DNA of 64,000 nucleotides from Pseudoxanthomonas sacheonensis (GTDB lineage: Bacteria; Pseudomonadota; Gammaproteobacteria; Xanthomonadales; Xanthomonadaceae). A program made the position numbers and the translations under genes. The stretch lies in assembly GCF_010093305.1 (NCBI RefSeq), contig NZ_PDWS01000007.1, positions 117,663 to 181,662 of the forward strand, given 5' to 3'. Below, piece by piece: positions 37,688 through 47,121 of this stretch. Below the pieces are notes generated by a model that saw nothing but the letters and a program-made list of their open reading frames with translations, ran no database searches and had not been told where the DNA came from. How positions within the stretch are numbered: position 1 is the stretch's first letter; each line of letters begins with the position of its first letter.

Positions 37688-38539
37688 TCACCCGCCTTCG
37701 GCACCCTCTCCCGCTAGCGGGAGAGGGGTTTGTCCTCGCAACCTGTGCGGATGGCTGTAGATCACTTGGCGTCCCGGCCGCGCGAAGCCGGCGAGGGTGA
37801 GGCCGCAATCACGCGCCAGATCCACCGCCAATGCGGTCGGTGCGGAGATCGCGGCAAGCAATCCGATTCCGGCGATGGCCGCCTTGGTCACCATTTCGTA
37901 ACTGGCGCGACTGGTCACCAGCGCGAAACCCTGCGTCGGATCGATCCCGCCGCGCATCATCGCGCCGATCAGTTTGTCCAACGCGTTATGCCGGCCTACG
38001 TCTTCGCGCAGCAGCATCAGCGTGCCGTCCGCAGAAGCCCACGCGGCGGCGTGGGTCGCGCCGGTCGCCTTGTTCAAGGGCTGATGCTCCTGCAACGCGG
38101 CGAGGGCAAGTTCCAGCGAGGTAATATCGATGGCGACGCCATCAGGCACGGGAACAGGACGTTTCACCACTTCCTCGAGCAAGCGCGTGCCGCAGATACC
38201 GCAGCCGCTGCGCCCCGGCAGCAGGCGTTCGGCAACCGCATCGCCGGATGCGGGGTTGCGCGTGCGGATGTCCAGCAGAATTCCTTCCAGAACCGTACGC
38301 ACCTCGATATCCGCGATATCGGCGGGAACCGCATGCCCTTCGGTCAACGAGAAGCCGTAGGCGAAATCCTGCAGGTCTCCCGGCGACGCCATCATCACCG
38401 CGAACGGTGCGCCGTCATAGCTCACCGCTACCGGCACTTCCTCTGCGAGCAGATCCGAGTCGGTCCGCGCAATGCCGGCATGCAGTTGCGTAACCGGCCG
38501 GCGCGCATAGCCGTTGCCTGGTTCGTCAGGATCAACCAC
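37688..38539 (-). CDS. fdhD: formate dehydrogenase sulfurtransferase/accessory protein FdhD
   Basis: 283 residues from GTG 38539. FdhD passes sulfur to the molybdenum cofactor to activate formate-dehydrogenase-type enzymes. The conserved Cys pair is in GRSGCGICGTRLLEE; PGDLQDFAYGFSLTEG and LLREDVGRHNALDKLIG are family blocks. The start overlaps the molybdoenzyme stop by 8 nt. The last ~14 residues (TPLPLAGEGAEGG) are read through a palindromic repeat, so the natural C-terminus was probably shorter. Confidence 0.9.
   Translation of the reverse strand: MVDPDEPGNGYARRPVTQLHAGIARTDSDLLAEEVPVAVSYDGAPFAVMMASPGDLQDFAYGFSLTEGHAVPADIADIEVRTVLEGILLDIRTRNPASGDAVAERLLPGRSGCGICGTRLLEEVVKRPVPVPDGVAIDITSLELALAALQEHQPLNKATGATHAAAWASADGTLMLLREDVGRHNALDKLIGAMMRGGIDPTQGFALVTSRASYEMVTKAAIAGIGLLAAISAPTALAVDLARDCGLTLAGFARPGRQVIYSHPHRLRGQTPLPLAGEGAEGG
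37704..37727. repeat. CCCTCTCCC palindromic repeat at the fdhD 3' end
   Basis: A perfect 24-bp palindrome whose half-site is CCCTCTCCCGCT. It lies inside the fdhD reading frame and faces moeA. Related CTCTCCC/GGGAGAG elements occur at 46918-46938 and 47062-47084. It could also act as a transcription terminator for both convergent genes. Confidence 0.8.
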
Positions 38540-40844
38540 GGTCCGGCGTATCTTGCGAAGCGCGGATGGACACCGGAATGGATTTGTACGCGGGCGTGCC
38601 GGACTTGGGGTCGTGGCTGTCCAGCGGCACCAGGCAATTGCCTTCCGGGTAGTACATGGCTGCCGAGCCGCGAGGGATGTCGTACTCCACCGCAGTGTAG
38701 CCGCGCACGCCGCGCGCCTCCGCACCAGCCGCAGCTCCCATCCGCGATTCGATATCGATACGGTCGCCGTGCTTCAAGCCGCGCGCCTGCAGATCCGCCG
38801 CATTCATGAACACCACGTCGCGACGCCCGTTGATGCCGCGATAGCGGTCGTTGAAACCGTAGATGCTGGTGTTGTACTGGTCGTGCGAACGGATGGTGGT
38901 CATGGTCAGCGTATCGGCGCGGCCGTCGCGCGGATCTTCGTTGAGTCCGGGCGCGACCAGGAAATTGGCTTTGCGGCCAGGGCCGCCCCAGTCGCGTACC
39001 GAGGCGCCCACGTACAGGCGGAAGCCGCCCGGTTCGCGCACCCTGCGGTTGTAGTCGCTGAAGATGGGAAACACCGCCTCGATGCCGTCGCGGATGCGGT
39101 CGTAGTCGTCCACCAGCGACTGCCAATCCACTTTGCTCTCGGGCAGAGTCGCTTTGGCGATGCCAGCGACGATGGCCGGTTCCGAAAGCAGGTGTTCCGA
39201 TGCCGGTTCCAAGCCGCCTTGCGAGGCATGCACCATCGACATGGAATCCTCCACTGTCACCGACTGCGCGCTGCCGGCTTGTATATCCAATTCGGTGCGG
39301 CCCAGGCACGGCAGCAAGAACGCCTGTTTGGCGGGAATCAGGTGCGAACGGTTGAGCTTGGTCGCCACATGCACCACCAGATCCAGTTTGCGCATCGCCG
39401 GGAAGGTGGTTTCCGGATCGGAGATCGCCACCGCAAGATTTCCGCCCAGGCACACCAGCGCCTTGGAGCGGCCGTCGCGGATCGCGCGCACCGCTTCCAC
39501 CGCATCGTGGCCGTGGGTGAGCGGGAATTCGAAACCGTAGGTGCGCTTGATCGCGTCCACCAACGCTTGCGTGGGTTTCTCGGTGATGCCGACGGTGCGG
39601 TCGCCCTGCACATTGGAATGGCCGCGGATCGGCGCGATGCCCGCACCGGTGCGGCCGATGTTTCCGCGCAGCAGCATCAGGTTGGCCATCTGCTGCACGT
39701 TCTGCGTGCCGAAGCGGTGCTGGGTCATGCCCATGCCGTAGCAGAGGATCACGCGTTCGGCCTTGGCGTAGACCTGCGCGGCGGCTTCGATATCGGCACG
39801 CGACAGGCCGGAGGCCTCCACGATGCCTTCCCAACGCGTGCCGGCGATATCATCGCGCAACGCTTCCAGGCCCTGCGTGTGTTCGGCGATGAAGGCATGG
39901 TCGAGCACGCCTTTGCCGCCGGCGGCAAGATCGGCTGCGTCGGCTTCGAACAGCCACTTCATCATTCCCTTCAGCAATGCGGCGTCGCCGCCGATCTTCA
40001 CCTGGTAGTAGGTCTGGGCGATGGGCGTGGAGCTGTTGGTGAGCATCTCGCCGGGATCCTGCGGCGAAGCGAAGCGTTCCAGCCCACGTTCGCGCAGCGG
40101 GTTCACCGCGATGATCGGCGCGCCGCGTTTGGAAATCGCACGCAAGGTCGAAAGCATGCGCGGATGATTGGTGCCCGGGTTGTGGCCGAAGCTGAAAAGC
40201 GCGTCGCAATGCTCGAAGTCTTCCAGCGTCACCGTGCCCTTGCCGACGCCGATGGATTCCGGCAGGCCGACGCTGGTGGCCTCGTGGCACATGTTGGAAC
40301 AGTCGGGAAAGTTGTTGGTGCCGAATTCACGCACCATCAACTGGTACAGAAAAGCCGCTTCGTTGGACGTGCGGCCGGAGGTGTAGAACTCGGCCATGTC
40401 CGCATGCGGCAGCGCGCGCAAGGCGGCGCCGATGCGTTCGAAGGCTTCCTCCCAGGCGATTGGCAGGTAGCGGTCGCTGGCCGCGTCGTAGACCAGCGGT
40501 CGGGTCAGCCGGCCGGCGTCTTCCAGCGCATGGTCGGACCACTCCCACAGTTCCGCGACGGTGTGGGCGGCGAACAGTTCGGGCGTGGCGCGCTTGCCGG
40601 TGGCTTCCCATGCAACGGCTTTGGCGCCGTTCTCGCAGAACTCGAAGGAAGAAGTGTGCTTGGGATCGGGCCATGCGCAGCCGGGACAATCGAAACCGGC
40701 GGGCTGGTTGACGCGCCGCAGCGCGGCGGCTTCGCGTCCTACCGCCATCTGGCTCTTCAACGCCCGCGCCACCGCACCCAGCGCGCCCCATCCCCCGGCG
40801 GGGCCTTCGAAATTTTCTACGCCAGGAACCTTGCGTTCAGCCAT
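38532..40844 (-). CDS. FdhF/YdeP family molybdopterin oxidoreductase
   Basis: 770 residues, close to E. coli YdeP (759). It is a bis-MGD enzyme of the DMSO-reductase superfamily, related to formate dehydrogenase alpha subunits but without the N-terminal [4Fe-4S] domain of FdhF; the N-terminus has only FDCPGCAWPD. Other blocks are FYTSGRTSNEAAFLYQL, SNMCHEATS, FGHNPGTNHPRM, GNIGRTGAGIAPIRGHSNVQ and, near the end, RSHDQYNTSIYG. The physiological substrate is unknown. ATG 40844 is used; TTG 40853 is a weaker option. fdhD follows with an overlap. Confidence 0.9.
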   Translation of the reverse strand: MAERKVPGVENFEGPAGGWGALGAVARALKSQMAVGREAAALRRVNQPAGFDCPGCAWPDPKHTSSFEFCENGAKAVAWEATGKRATPELFAAHTVAELWEWSDHALEDAGRLTRPLVYDAASDRYLPIAWEEAFERIGAALRALPHADMAEFYTSGRTSNEAAFLYQLMVREFGTNNFPDCSNMCHEATSVGLPESIGVGKGTVTLEDFEHCDALFSFGHNPGTNHPRMLSTLRAISKRGAPIIAVNPLRERGLERFASPQDPGEMLTNSSTPIAQTYYQVKIGGDAALLKGMMKWLFEADAADLAAGGKGVLDHAFIAEHTQGLEALRDDIAGTRWEGIVEASGLSRADIEAAAQVYAKAERVILCYGMGMTQHRFGTQNVQQMANLMLLRGNIGRTGAGIAPIRGHSNVQGDRTVGITEKPTQALVDAIKRTYGFEFPLTHGHDAVEAVRAIRDGRSKALVCLGGNLAVAISDPETTFPAMRKLDLVVHVATKLNRSHLIPAKQAFLLPCLGRTELDIQAGSAQSVTVEDSMSMVHASQGGLEPASEHLLSEPAIVAGIAKATLPESKVDWQSLVDDYDRIRDGIEAVFPIFSDYNRRVREPGGFRLYVGASVRDWGGPGRKANFLVAPGLNEDPRDGRADTLTMTTIRSHDQYNTSIYGFNDRYRGINGRRDVVFMNAADLQARGLKHGDRIDIESRMGAAAGAEARGVRGYTAVEYDIPRGSAAMYYPEGNCLVPLDSHDPKSGTPAYKSIPVSIRASQDTPDRG

Positions 40845-40959
40845 GGAATTCAATGCCGGTCAGCGCCGTTGCGACTGGCCGGAGTTTGCCACGATTGAGC
40901 TAAGCCTGCGGTGACGGCGGCATCTGCCGTGGCACGAAAGAACCTCTGAACAATCCGGA

Positions 40960-41031
40960 TGTCATCCCGAGCGTAGCGAGGGATCTGTTTTCCCTGCAAA
41001 CAGCAGATCCCTCGCTACGCTCGGGATGACA
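40960..41031. repeat. 28-bp perfect inverted repeat, ATCCCGAGCGTAGCGAGGGAT family
   Basis: Arms 40960-40987 and 41004-41031 are exact reverse complements (core TCCCGAGCGTAGCGAGGGA) with a 16-nt loop. It lies between the phytase stop and the molybdoenzyme start, both on the minus strand, so it may terminate phytase transcription. Confidence 0.9.
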
Positions 41032-41082
41032 GGAATAGGGTTGTTCGGGCCTTCCGTGACGGGTTTCTTCGTGGTTACGACT

Positions 41083-43146
41083 TTACTCGCCGCGCATTTC
41101 CAGCTTCAGCGCGCGCGCGATCGATTCCCACGGCACGTACTTGTAGTTCTGGTTTTCCACCGGCATCACGTTGCGGCCGTCCTGGGCGATCATGGCGCCG
41201 TGCTCGAAGCCCGGGCCCAGGTTACGGCTGGTGACTTCCAGCCCATCGGTTTCGGAAATGCCGTCGATGCCGCGCAACGGATCGGCGACCACCGCGAACG
41301 ATCCCAGGTATTCCTGCTTGCCCTCGCGGCGATACACCGCGTAGGTATCGTTGCCCTGGCTGGACACGACGATATAGCCGCGGCCATCGCCCAGGTCGTA
41401 GATTCCAAGTCCCTCGAAGTCGTTCTTGACCGCCGGGTTGTCGGCGATCTTCTGCACCGCGGTCTTGGCGTCGCCGCCGTCGGCTTCGGCGGACATGCGC
41501 CACAAGGCGACGTCTTCCTCATCCACGTAAAGAGTGCCGTCGCGATCGTCGGCGACGCAGCCTTCGGTCTGCGTATCGAAATTCATGTCGCGGACCAGTC
41601 TGGTGGTCACGCCCCGCGGGGTCGCCACCAGTTCCCACTGCCGCTTGCGCGTATCGTCGCCGTTGACGAACACATAAAAGCGCTGGTCCTTGGGGCTGCG
41701 GTACATGCACACGCCGTAGGGGTCGTCCAGCCCGGTAGGCTGCACGCCATCGGCCACATTGACCAGTTCACGCTTCTGCGTATCCAGCCGGTAGAGCCCA
41801 ATGGACTTGTCGGTGCGGTTGCTGGCCGCGACCAGCACAATCTTCTCGCCGCCCAGCTCGAAGCCTTCGCGCAAGTCCACGTTGTTCATCTTGCCGTCCG
41901 GCAGGAACTGCAACACCTTGCCCTGCATATCGTACAGATACAGTCCGGCCTTCTTGTCGGTGGCCACGATCAGGCTTTTCGACGGATCGGCCGGATCGGC
42001 CCAGATCGCCGGATCGTCCGCTGCGTCGCCGTAACTGCCGGCCGGCGTGGTTTCCACCGTTGCGACGACGGCCGCTACCTTGGACTTGGTGGACGCACCT
42101 GCCGTCTTGGGCGCACTGAGCGGTAGCTTCAGCGCCTGCGCGATGTCCTCGATGGCCAGTGCCTTGTAGTTGGAACCGTCTTCGTCGGTGACCAGCAGCA
42201 GGCCATGCGGGAACGAGGGGTAGGTGGCGCCGGTCGCGAACAGCGGACCCGGTTCGCCGATGGCTTCGCTGCTGCCGGGCGCCGCTACCTTGAACGCGCC
42301 CAGGAACGCGCCCTTCTTGTCGCGGTCGTACACGTTCACCTGGCCTGCCGAAATATCCGAAGCGATCAGCCAGCGCCTGTCGCCTCCCTCGTAGACCGCG
42401 ACGCCGCCGCTTTCCTCTTCGATATGCCCCAAACGCGGCGCGTCGACGATCCTGGCCGAGACATCGGCTTCCGGGTCGGCGTTGAAGCGCCAGATGCCCA
42501 CGCCTTCTTCGCTGGCGAACACATGGCCCTTGTTGTCGGCAGCGCATTGCTTGAGCGTGGAAGGCACGTTGATGCGCCGCACCTGGCGCGCGTCCAGCTT
42601 GCCGCCAGCAGTGGGGAACAGGATCTGCTGGTCGATTTCGCCGCCATCGCCAACGACGAAGGTGTACAGGGCATTGTCCAGAGGATTGCGGAACAGGCAG
42701 ATGCCTTCAGCGGCGAATCCGAGCGGCAATGGACGCGCGCCGATTTCCTGCAGCCGGGAGCCTTTCATCGAGAACAGGCGCAGGCTGTTGGTCGTGGTAT
42801 CGATTGCAGCCAGTACGGTCGCCTTGCCATTTCCAAAGCGGACGTCGTAGGCGACATCCACCGCCGCCACTTCGCCAGAAGGCGTGGTGCCAACGCGTTT
42901 GCCGGCCAGGTCGTAAACCTCGAGTCCACCGAGTGCGGCGGTGGCGACGATATGGCTGCGGCCGGGATTACGCGAATCGCGGACCAGGATAGCTGCGTTG
43001 GCTTCCTTGCTGGCGGTTGCCTGGGTCTGCAGTTTCGCTGCGACCAGCGGAACGTCCGTGCTGCTCGCCTCCTGCGCCGGGGCTACGCTGCAGCAGAGGA
43101 CCAGTGCGGTGGCGGTCGCAAGAGCGGAAAAGAGCGAAGGTTTCAT
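41083..43146 (-). CDS. secreted tandem beta-propeller phytase (3-phytase)
   Basis: 687 residues, about twice a single-domain beta-propeller phytase. A signal peptide (ends APAQE) is followed by an N-terminal, diverged propeller (about residues 30-335) and a C-terminal canonical one (about 350-687). The C-terminal copy keeps DDPAIWADPADPSKSLIV, KKAGLYLYDMQGK, RTDKSIGLYRLD, DDPYGVCMYR and DFEGLGIYD, the calcium/phosphate-binding signature positions. It releases phosphate from phytate outside the cytoplasm. No TonB receptor is adjacent, unlike many other phytase loci. Confidence 0.92.
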   Translation of the reverse strand: MKPSLFSALATATALVLCCSVAPAQEASSTDVPLVAAKLQTQATASKEANAAILVRDSRNPGRSHIVATAALGGLEVYDLAGKRVGTTPSGEVAAVDVAYDVRFGNGKATVLAAIDTTTNSLRLFSMKGSRLQEIGARPLPLGFAAEGICLFRNPLDNALYTFVVGDGGEIDQQILFPTAGGKLDARQVRRINVPSTLKQCAADNKGHVFASEEGVGIWRFNADPEADVSARIVDAPRLGHIEEESGGVAVYEGGDRRWLIASDISAGQVNVYDRDKKGAFLGAFKVAAPGSSEAIGEPGPLFATGATYPSFPHGLLLVTDEDGSNYKALAIEDIAQALKLPLSAPKTAGASTKSKVAAVVATVETTPAGSYGDAADDPAIWADPADPSKSLIVATDKKAGLYLYDMQGKVLQFLPDGKMNNVDLREGFELGGEKIVLVAASNRTDKSIGLYRLDTQKRELVNVADGVQPTGLDDPYGVCMYRSPKDQRFYVFVNGDDTRKRQWELVATPRGVTTRLVRDMNFDTQTEGCVADDRDGTLYVDEEDVALWRMSAEADGGDAKTAVQKIADNPAVKNDFEGLGIYDLGDGRGYIVVSSQGNDTYAVYRREGKQEYLGSFAVVADPLRGIDGISETDGLEVTSRNLGPGFEHGAMIAQDGRNVMPVENQNYKYVPWESIARALKLEMRGE

Positions 43147-43445
43147 TGCTTCCCCATGGGCGATGATTTCCCGTTGATGATTGTAGTTAAGCCTGTCTTG
43201 CCGACGCCGCTATCCTGCAGCGGCTAGGCCCCCAAGATCGCCGACCCAACCCTTAATGCTGAATTAGGCCTGTTACTGCAATATGTCCGAATGATGCGCA
43301 GGGTGCACGGCACCGCTACGATCTCTACTATCGGAACTGCAGCGGCCGGATTGGCCGACGGCGGCTCCCCGCAGCGGTCCTCGTGGACGAGCGGATCGTG
43401 CGCAGGCATCGGTCGGGTAGTCCGAATACTTTCAGGAACAAGCAC
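43147..43445. other. divergent promoter region between phytase and mmsA genes
   Basis: These 299 bases contain no credible gene. They must hold the promoters for both divergent genes. No convincing -35/-10 pair or operator was identified. Confidence 0.4.
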
Positions 43446-44945
43446 ATGCGCGACATCGAACATTTCATCGGCGGCCGGTCGGTCGCGGGAACCTCCGGCA
43501 AGTACGGCGAGGTTTTCGATCCCAACCAAGGGGTGGTGCAGGCGCGCGTGCCGCTGGCTTCGGTAGCCGAGCTCGACCGCGCGGTGGCCGATGCCGCCGA
43601 GGCGCAGAAAGGCTGGGCCCAGGCCAATCCGCAGCGCCGCGCACGGGTGATGTTCGAGTTCAAGCGCCTGCTGGAAGCGCACATGGACGAGCTGGCCCAT
43701 CTGCTTTCCAGCGAGCACGGCAAGGTGATCGCCGATGCCAAGGGCGATATCCAGCGCGGCCTGGAAGTCATCGAGTTCGCCTGCGGCATACCGCACCTGT
43801 TGAAAGGCGAATACACGCAGGGCGCCGGCCCCGGCATCGATGTGTATTCCGCACGCCAGGCGCTGGGCGTGGTCGCCGGCATCACTCCCTTCAATTTCCC
43901 GGCGATGATCCCCATGTGGATGTTCGGCCCGGCCATCGCCTGCGGCAATGCCTTCATCCTCAAGCCGTCCGAGCGCGATCCTTCGGTGTCGGTGCGTTTG
44001 GCCGAGCTGATGATCGAAGCCGGCTTGCCGCCGGGCGTGCTCAATGTGGTGCACGGCGACAAGGACACGGTGGAAGCGATCCTGAAGCATCCGGCGATCA
44101 AGGCGGTCAGCTTCGTCGGTTCCTCCGATATCGCGCAATCGGTGTATGCGTTGGGCGCGCAGCACGGCAAGCGCGTGCAGGCGATGGGCGGCGCCAAGAA
44201 CCACGGCATCGTGCTGGCGGACGCCGATCTGGACCAGACCGTGGCCGATCTGCTCGGCGCGGCCTACGGTTCGGCGGGCGAGCGCTGCATGGCGCTGCCG
44301 GTAGTGGTGCCGGTGGGCGAGGAAACCGCCGAAGCGCTACGCGGGAAACTCGTCGCTGCGGTGAAGGGCCTGCGCATCGGCGTTTCCACCGACCCGCAGG
44401 CGCATTACGGCCCGCTGATCAATGCCGCGCACCGGGCCAAGGTGGAGTCCTACCTGCAGATCGGTGTCGAGGAGGGCGCCGAGCTGGTGCTCGATGGCCG
44501 GGGTTTTTCGTTGCCTGGCCACGAGGACGGATTTTTCCTGGGGCCGAGTCTGTTCGATCATGTCAAAGCGGACATGAGAACCTATCGCGAAGAGATCTTC
44601 GGGCCCGTACTGCAGATCGTGCGCGCCGATACTTTCGAGGAGGCGCTGGAGCTGCCGTCCAGGCATCAGTACGGCAACGGCGTGGCCATCTTCACCCGCA
44701 ACGGAGATGCCGCGCGCGAGTTCGCCGACCGCGTGGAAGTGGGCATGGTCGGCATCAACGTGCCCATTCCGGTGCCGGTGGCCTACCACAGCTTCGGCGG
44801 TTGGAAGCGCTCGGGTTTCGGCGACCTCAACCAGTACGGCATGGACGGCGTGCGCTTCTACACGCGCACCAAGACCATCACCCAGCGCTGGCCGAAAGGC
44901 GGGCCGGTTTCCGACCAGAGTTTCGTCATTCCGACCATGCGCTGA
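43446..44945 (+). CDS. mmsA: CoA-acylating methylmalonate-semialdehyde dehydrogenase
   Basis: 499 residues, standard for MmsA. It oxidises (methyl)malonate semialdehyde to propionyl- or acetyl-CoA in valine or myo-inositol degradation. Visible are MRDIEHFIGGR at the start, GITPFNFPAMIPMWM, the catalytic Cys in YGSAGERCMALPV (about residue 281) and YREEIFGPVLQIVR. AGGA lies before ATG 43446. No other valine or inositol genes are adjacent; the stop is 12 nt from the convergent recQ stop. Confidence 0.95.
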   Translation: MRDIEHFIGGRSVAGTSGKYGEVFDPNQGVVQARVPLASVAELDRAVADAAEAQKGWAQANPQRRARVMFEFKRLLEAHMDELAHLLSSEHGKVIADAKGDIQRGLEVIEFACGIPHLLKGEYTQGAGPGIDVYSARQALGVVAGITPFNFPAMIPMWMFGPAIACGNAFILKPSERDPSVSVRLAELMIEAGLPPGVLNVVHGDKDTVEAILKHPAIKAVSFVGSSDIAQSVYALGAQHGKRVQAMGGAKNHGIVLADADLDQTVADLLGAAYGSAGERCMALPVVVPVGEETAEALRGKLVAAVKGLRIGVSTDPQAHYGPLINAAHRAKVESYLQIGVEEGAELVLDGRGFSLPGHEDGFFLGPSLFDHVKADMRTYREEIFGPVLQIVRADTFEEALELPSRHQYGNGVAIFTRNGDAAREFADRVEVGMVGINVPIPVPVAYHSFGGWKRSGFGDLNQYGMDGVRFYTRTKTITQRWPKGGPVSDQSFVIPTMR

Positions 44946-44957
44946 CGCGCTGCTTCC

Positions 44958-46760
44958 TCATCCCTGCGCGCGGATGGTTTCCAGCACTTGCGGGCCGTAA
45001 CGTTCGAGTTTGGTCCCACCGATGCCGCCGACTTGCGCCAGTTCGCCCAGGCTGCCCGGGCGCTGTTCGGCGATGTTGCGCAGCGTGCTGTCGTGGAAGA
45101 TGACGTAGGCAGGCACGTTCTGTTCGCGCGCCAGTTGCGCGCGCAGTTCGCGCAAGGCGCCGAACAAGGGCAGGTCCTGCGGCTGCACGGACACGCCGGT
45201 GCGCGGGCCGCGATCGCGTTCGCGGGGCTTCTTTCCCGGAAGTTCCTTGCGCAGTACCACGGCCTGCTTGCCGGTGAGGACCGCACGGCTCGAGTCGGTC
45301 AGGCGCAGGCCGCCGAAGGCTTCGGTGTCGACTTCCAGCAGTCCCGCAGCGACCAGTTGCCGGAACACGCCGCGCCACGATTTCGCATCCAGGTCCTTGC
45401 CGATGCCGTAGGTGCTGAGCTTGTCGTGGCCGAACTGCTGGATGCGTTCGCCCTCGCCGCCGCGCAGCACTTCGATCAGATGCACCACGCCGAAGCGCTG
45501 GCCGGTACGGTAGACGCAGCTCAATGCCTTTTGCGCGGCCAGCGTCGCATCCCAGCTGGCGGCAGGCTGCAGGCAGTTGTCGCAATTGCCGCAGGGGTTC
45601 GGATAGGTTTCGCCGAATCCAGCCAGCAGCACCTGGCGCCGGCACTGCATGGATTCGCAATAACCCAGCAGCTGGTCCAGCTTGCGGCGTTCGAGTTGCT
45701 TGCGTTCCTCGCCGGCCTCGGACTGCTCGATCATCTGCTTCAGCAGCACCATGTCGCCGAGCCCGTAACAGAGCCAGGCTTCGGCGGGTTCGCCGTCGCG
45801 GCCGGCGCGGCCGGTTTCCTGGTAATAGCCTTCCAGCGATTTGGGCAGGTCCATGTGCGCGACGAAGCGCACATCCGGTTTGTCGATGCCCATGCCGAAA
45901 GCGATGGTGGCCACCATCACCACGCCTTCCTCGCGCAGGAAGCGCCGCTGGTTGGCGGCGCGTATTTCCGCATCCAGGCCGGCGTGATAGGGGAGGGCCT
46001 TGAAGCCCAGCTCGGCCAGGGCCTCCGCGGTCTGGTCGACCTTGCGCCGCGACAGGCAATAGACGATGCCGGCCTCGCCGCGATGCGCATCCAGGAACTC
46101 CAGCAGCTGGCGCTTGCCGTTCTCCTTCTGCACCACGTTGTAGCGGATGTTGGGGCGGTCGAAGGAGCTGACGAACCACTGCGCCTCATCCAGCTGCAGG
46201 CGCTCGGCGATCTCGCGCTGGGTCGGCGGGTCGGCGGTGGCGGTCAGCGCGATCCGCGGCACTTGCGGCCAGCGTTCGTGCAGGACGGTGAGCTCGCGGT
46301 ATTCGCGGCGGAAATCGTGACCCCATTGCGAGACGCAGTGCGCTTCGTCGATGGCGAACAGGGCGATGGGGGAGCGGTCCAGCAGTGACAGGAAACGCGG
46401 CGTCAGCAGGCGTTCCGGGGCGACGTACAGCAGATCCAGCTCGCCGGCCAGCAGTGCACGCTCGACGCGTGCGGCTGATTCGCCGTCCAGAGTGGAGTTG
46501 AGGAACTCGGCGCGCACGCCGACCTGGCGCAGCGCCTCCACCTGATCCTGCATCAGCGCGATCAACGGAGAGATCACCACGCCCACGCCCGCACGCAGCA
46601 GAGCCGGCACCTGGTAGCACAGCGACTTGCCGCCGCCGGTGGGCATCAGCACCAGGGCGTCGCCGCCGGCGGTGATGTGCTCGATGATGGCTTGCTGCGG
46701 GCCACGGAAATCGGCGTGGCCGAAGATGCGCTGCAACAGTTGCTGTGGGGATTCCTGCAT
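44958..46760 (-). CDS. recQ: ATP-dependent DNA helicase RecQ
   Basis: 600 residues, the usual bacterial size. Walker A MPTGGGKSLCYQVPALL (residues ~37-53), DEAH box in FAIDEAHCVSQWGHDFRREY, the helicase C domain with QETGRAGRDGEPAEA, the zinc Cys cluster ending NPCGNCDNC, an RQC winged helix and a C-terminal HRDC domain (about 520-600). It unwinds DNA 3'-5' in RecF-pathway repair. Confidence 0.97.
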   Translation of the reverse strand: MQESPQQLLQRIFGHADFRGPQQAIIEHITAGGDALVLMPTGGGKSLCYQVPALLRAGVGVVISPLIALMQDQVEALRQVGVRAEFLNSTLDGESAARVERALLAGELDLLYVAPERLLTPRFLSLLDRSPIALFAIDEAHCVSQWGHDFRREYRELTVLHERWPQVPRIALTATADPPTQREIAERLQLDEAQWFVSSFDRPNIRYNVVQKENGKRQLLEFLDAHRGEAGIVYCLSRRKVDQTAEALAELGFKALPYHAGLDAEIRAANQRRFLREEGVVMVATIAFGMGIDKPDVRFVAHMDLPKSLEGYYQETGRAGRDGEPAEAWLCYGLGDMVLLKQMIEQSEAGEERKQLERRKLDQLLGYCESMQCRRQVLLAGFGETYPNPCGNCDNCLQPAASWDATLAAQKALSCVYRTGQRFGVVHLIEVLRGGEGERIQQFGHDKLSTYGIGKDLDAKSWRGVFRQLVAAGLLEVDTEAFGGLRLTDSSRAVLTGKQAVVLRKELPGKKPRERDRGPRTGVSVQPQDLPLFGALRELRAQLAREQNVPAYVIFHDSTLRNIAEQRPGSLGELAQVGGIGGTKLERYGPQVLETIRAQG

Positions 46761-46917
46761 GGGTCTAGGTTAACAGCGGGGTCAAGCCCTGCATTCCGGG
46801 TATGCCGGAGACGTCGTTAAGGACTGGCCGCTTGTTCGGGTAAGGGTTTTCCGTATTCGGGGCAATATTTTGAAGTAATGCGGTCGCATTCGCAGAGAAG
46901 GCTGCGCCTGCTTTTCT

Positions 46918-46938
46918 CCTCTCCCCTTGCGGGAGAGG
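46918..46938. repeat. CCTCTCCC hairpin repeat, first copy in the recQ-dps interval
   Basis: CCTCTCCC and GGGAGAGG flank CTTGC. It belongs to the same family as 37704-37727. The 361-bp interval 46761-47121 has no gene; it holds this repeat and the copy at 47062-47084. Confidence 0.75.
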
Positions 46939-47061
46939 ATGCCCGGAGGGCAGGAGAGGGGTACGCGAGCGCAGCGATGCGCGCTTTTGGCGTCCGACAC
47001 TCGATGAAATGCGGTGGCCACCTTAATCGGCTCCGGCGCACCCTCTCCCGGCCTTCGGCCA

Positions 47062-47084
47062 CCCTCTCCCATCAAGGGAGAGGG
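47062..47084. repeat. CCCTCTCCC hairpin repeat, second copy in the recQ-dps interval
   Basis: CCCTCTCCC and GGGAGAGGG form a perfect 9-bp stem around ATCAA, 38 nt from the dps stop; another small stem (GGCC TTC GGCC) precedes it. It may serve as the dps terminator. Confidence 0.75.
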
Positions 47085-47121
47085 GGATCCCACGCCCGCC
47101 AAGAAAAGGCGCGGGAAGGAG

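Noticed and set aside
38514..40898. Long plus-strand open frame of 794 codons opposite the molybdoenzyme gene
   Set aside because: It is the antisense shadow of a clear FdhF/YdeP gene in high-GC DNA; it has no recognisable domain and biased low-complexity content.
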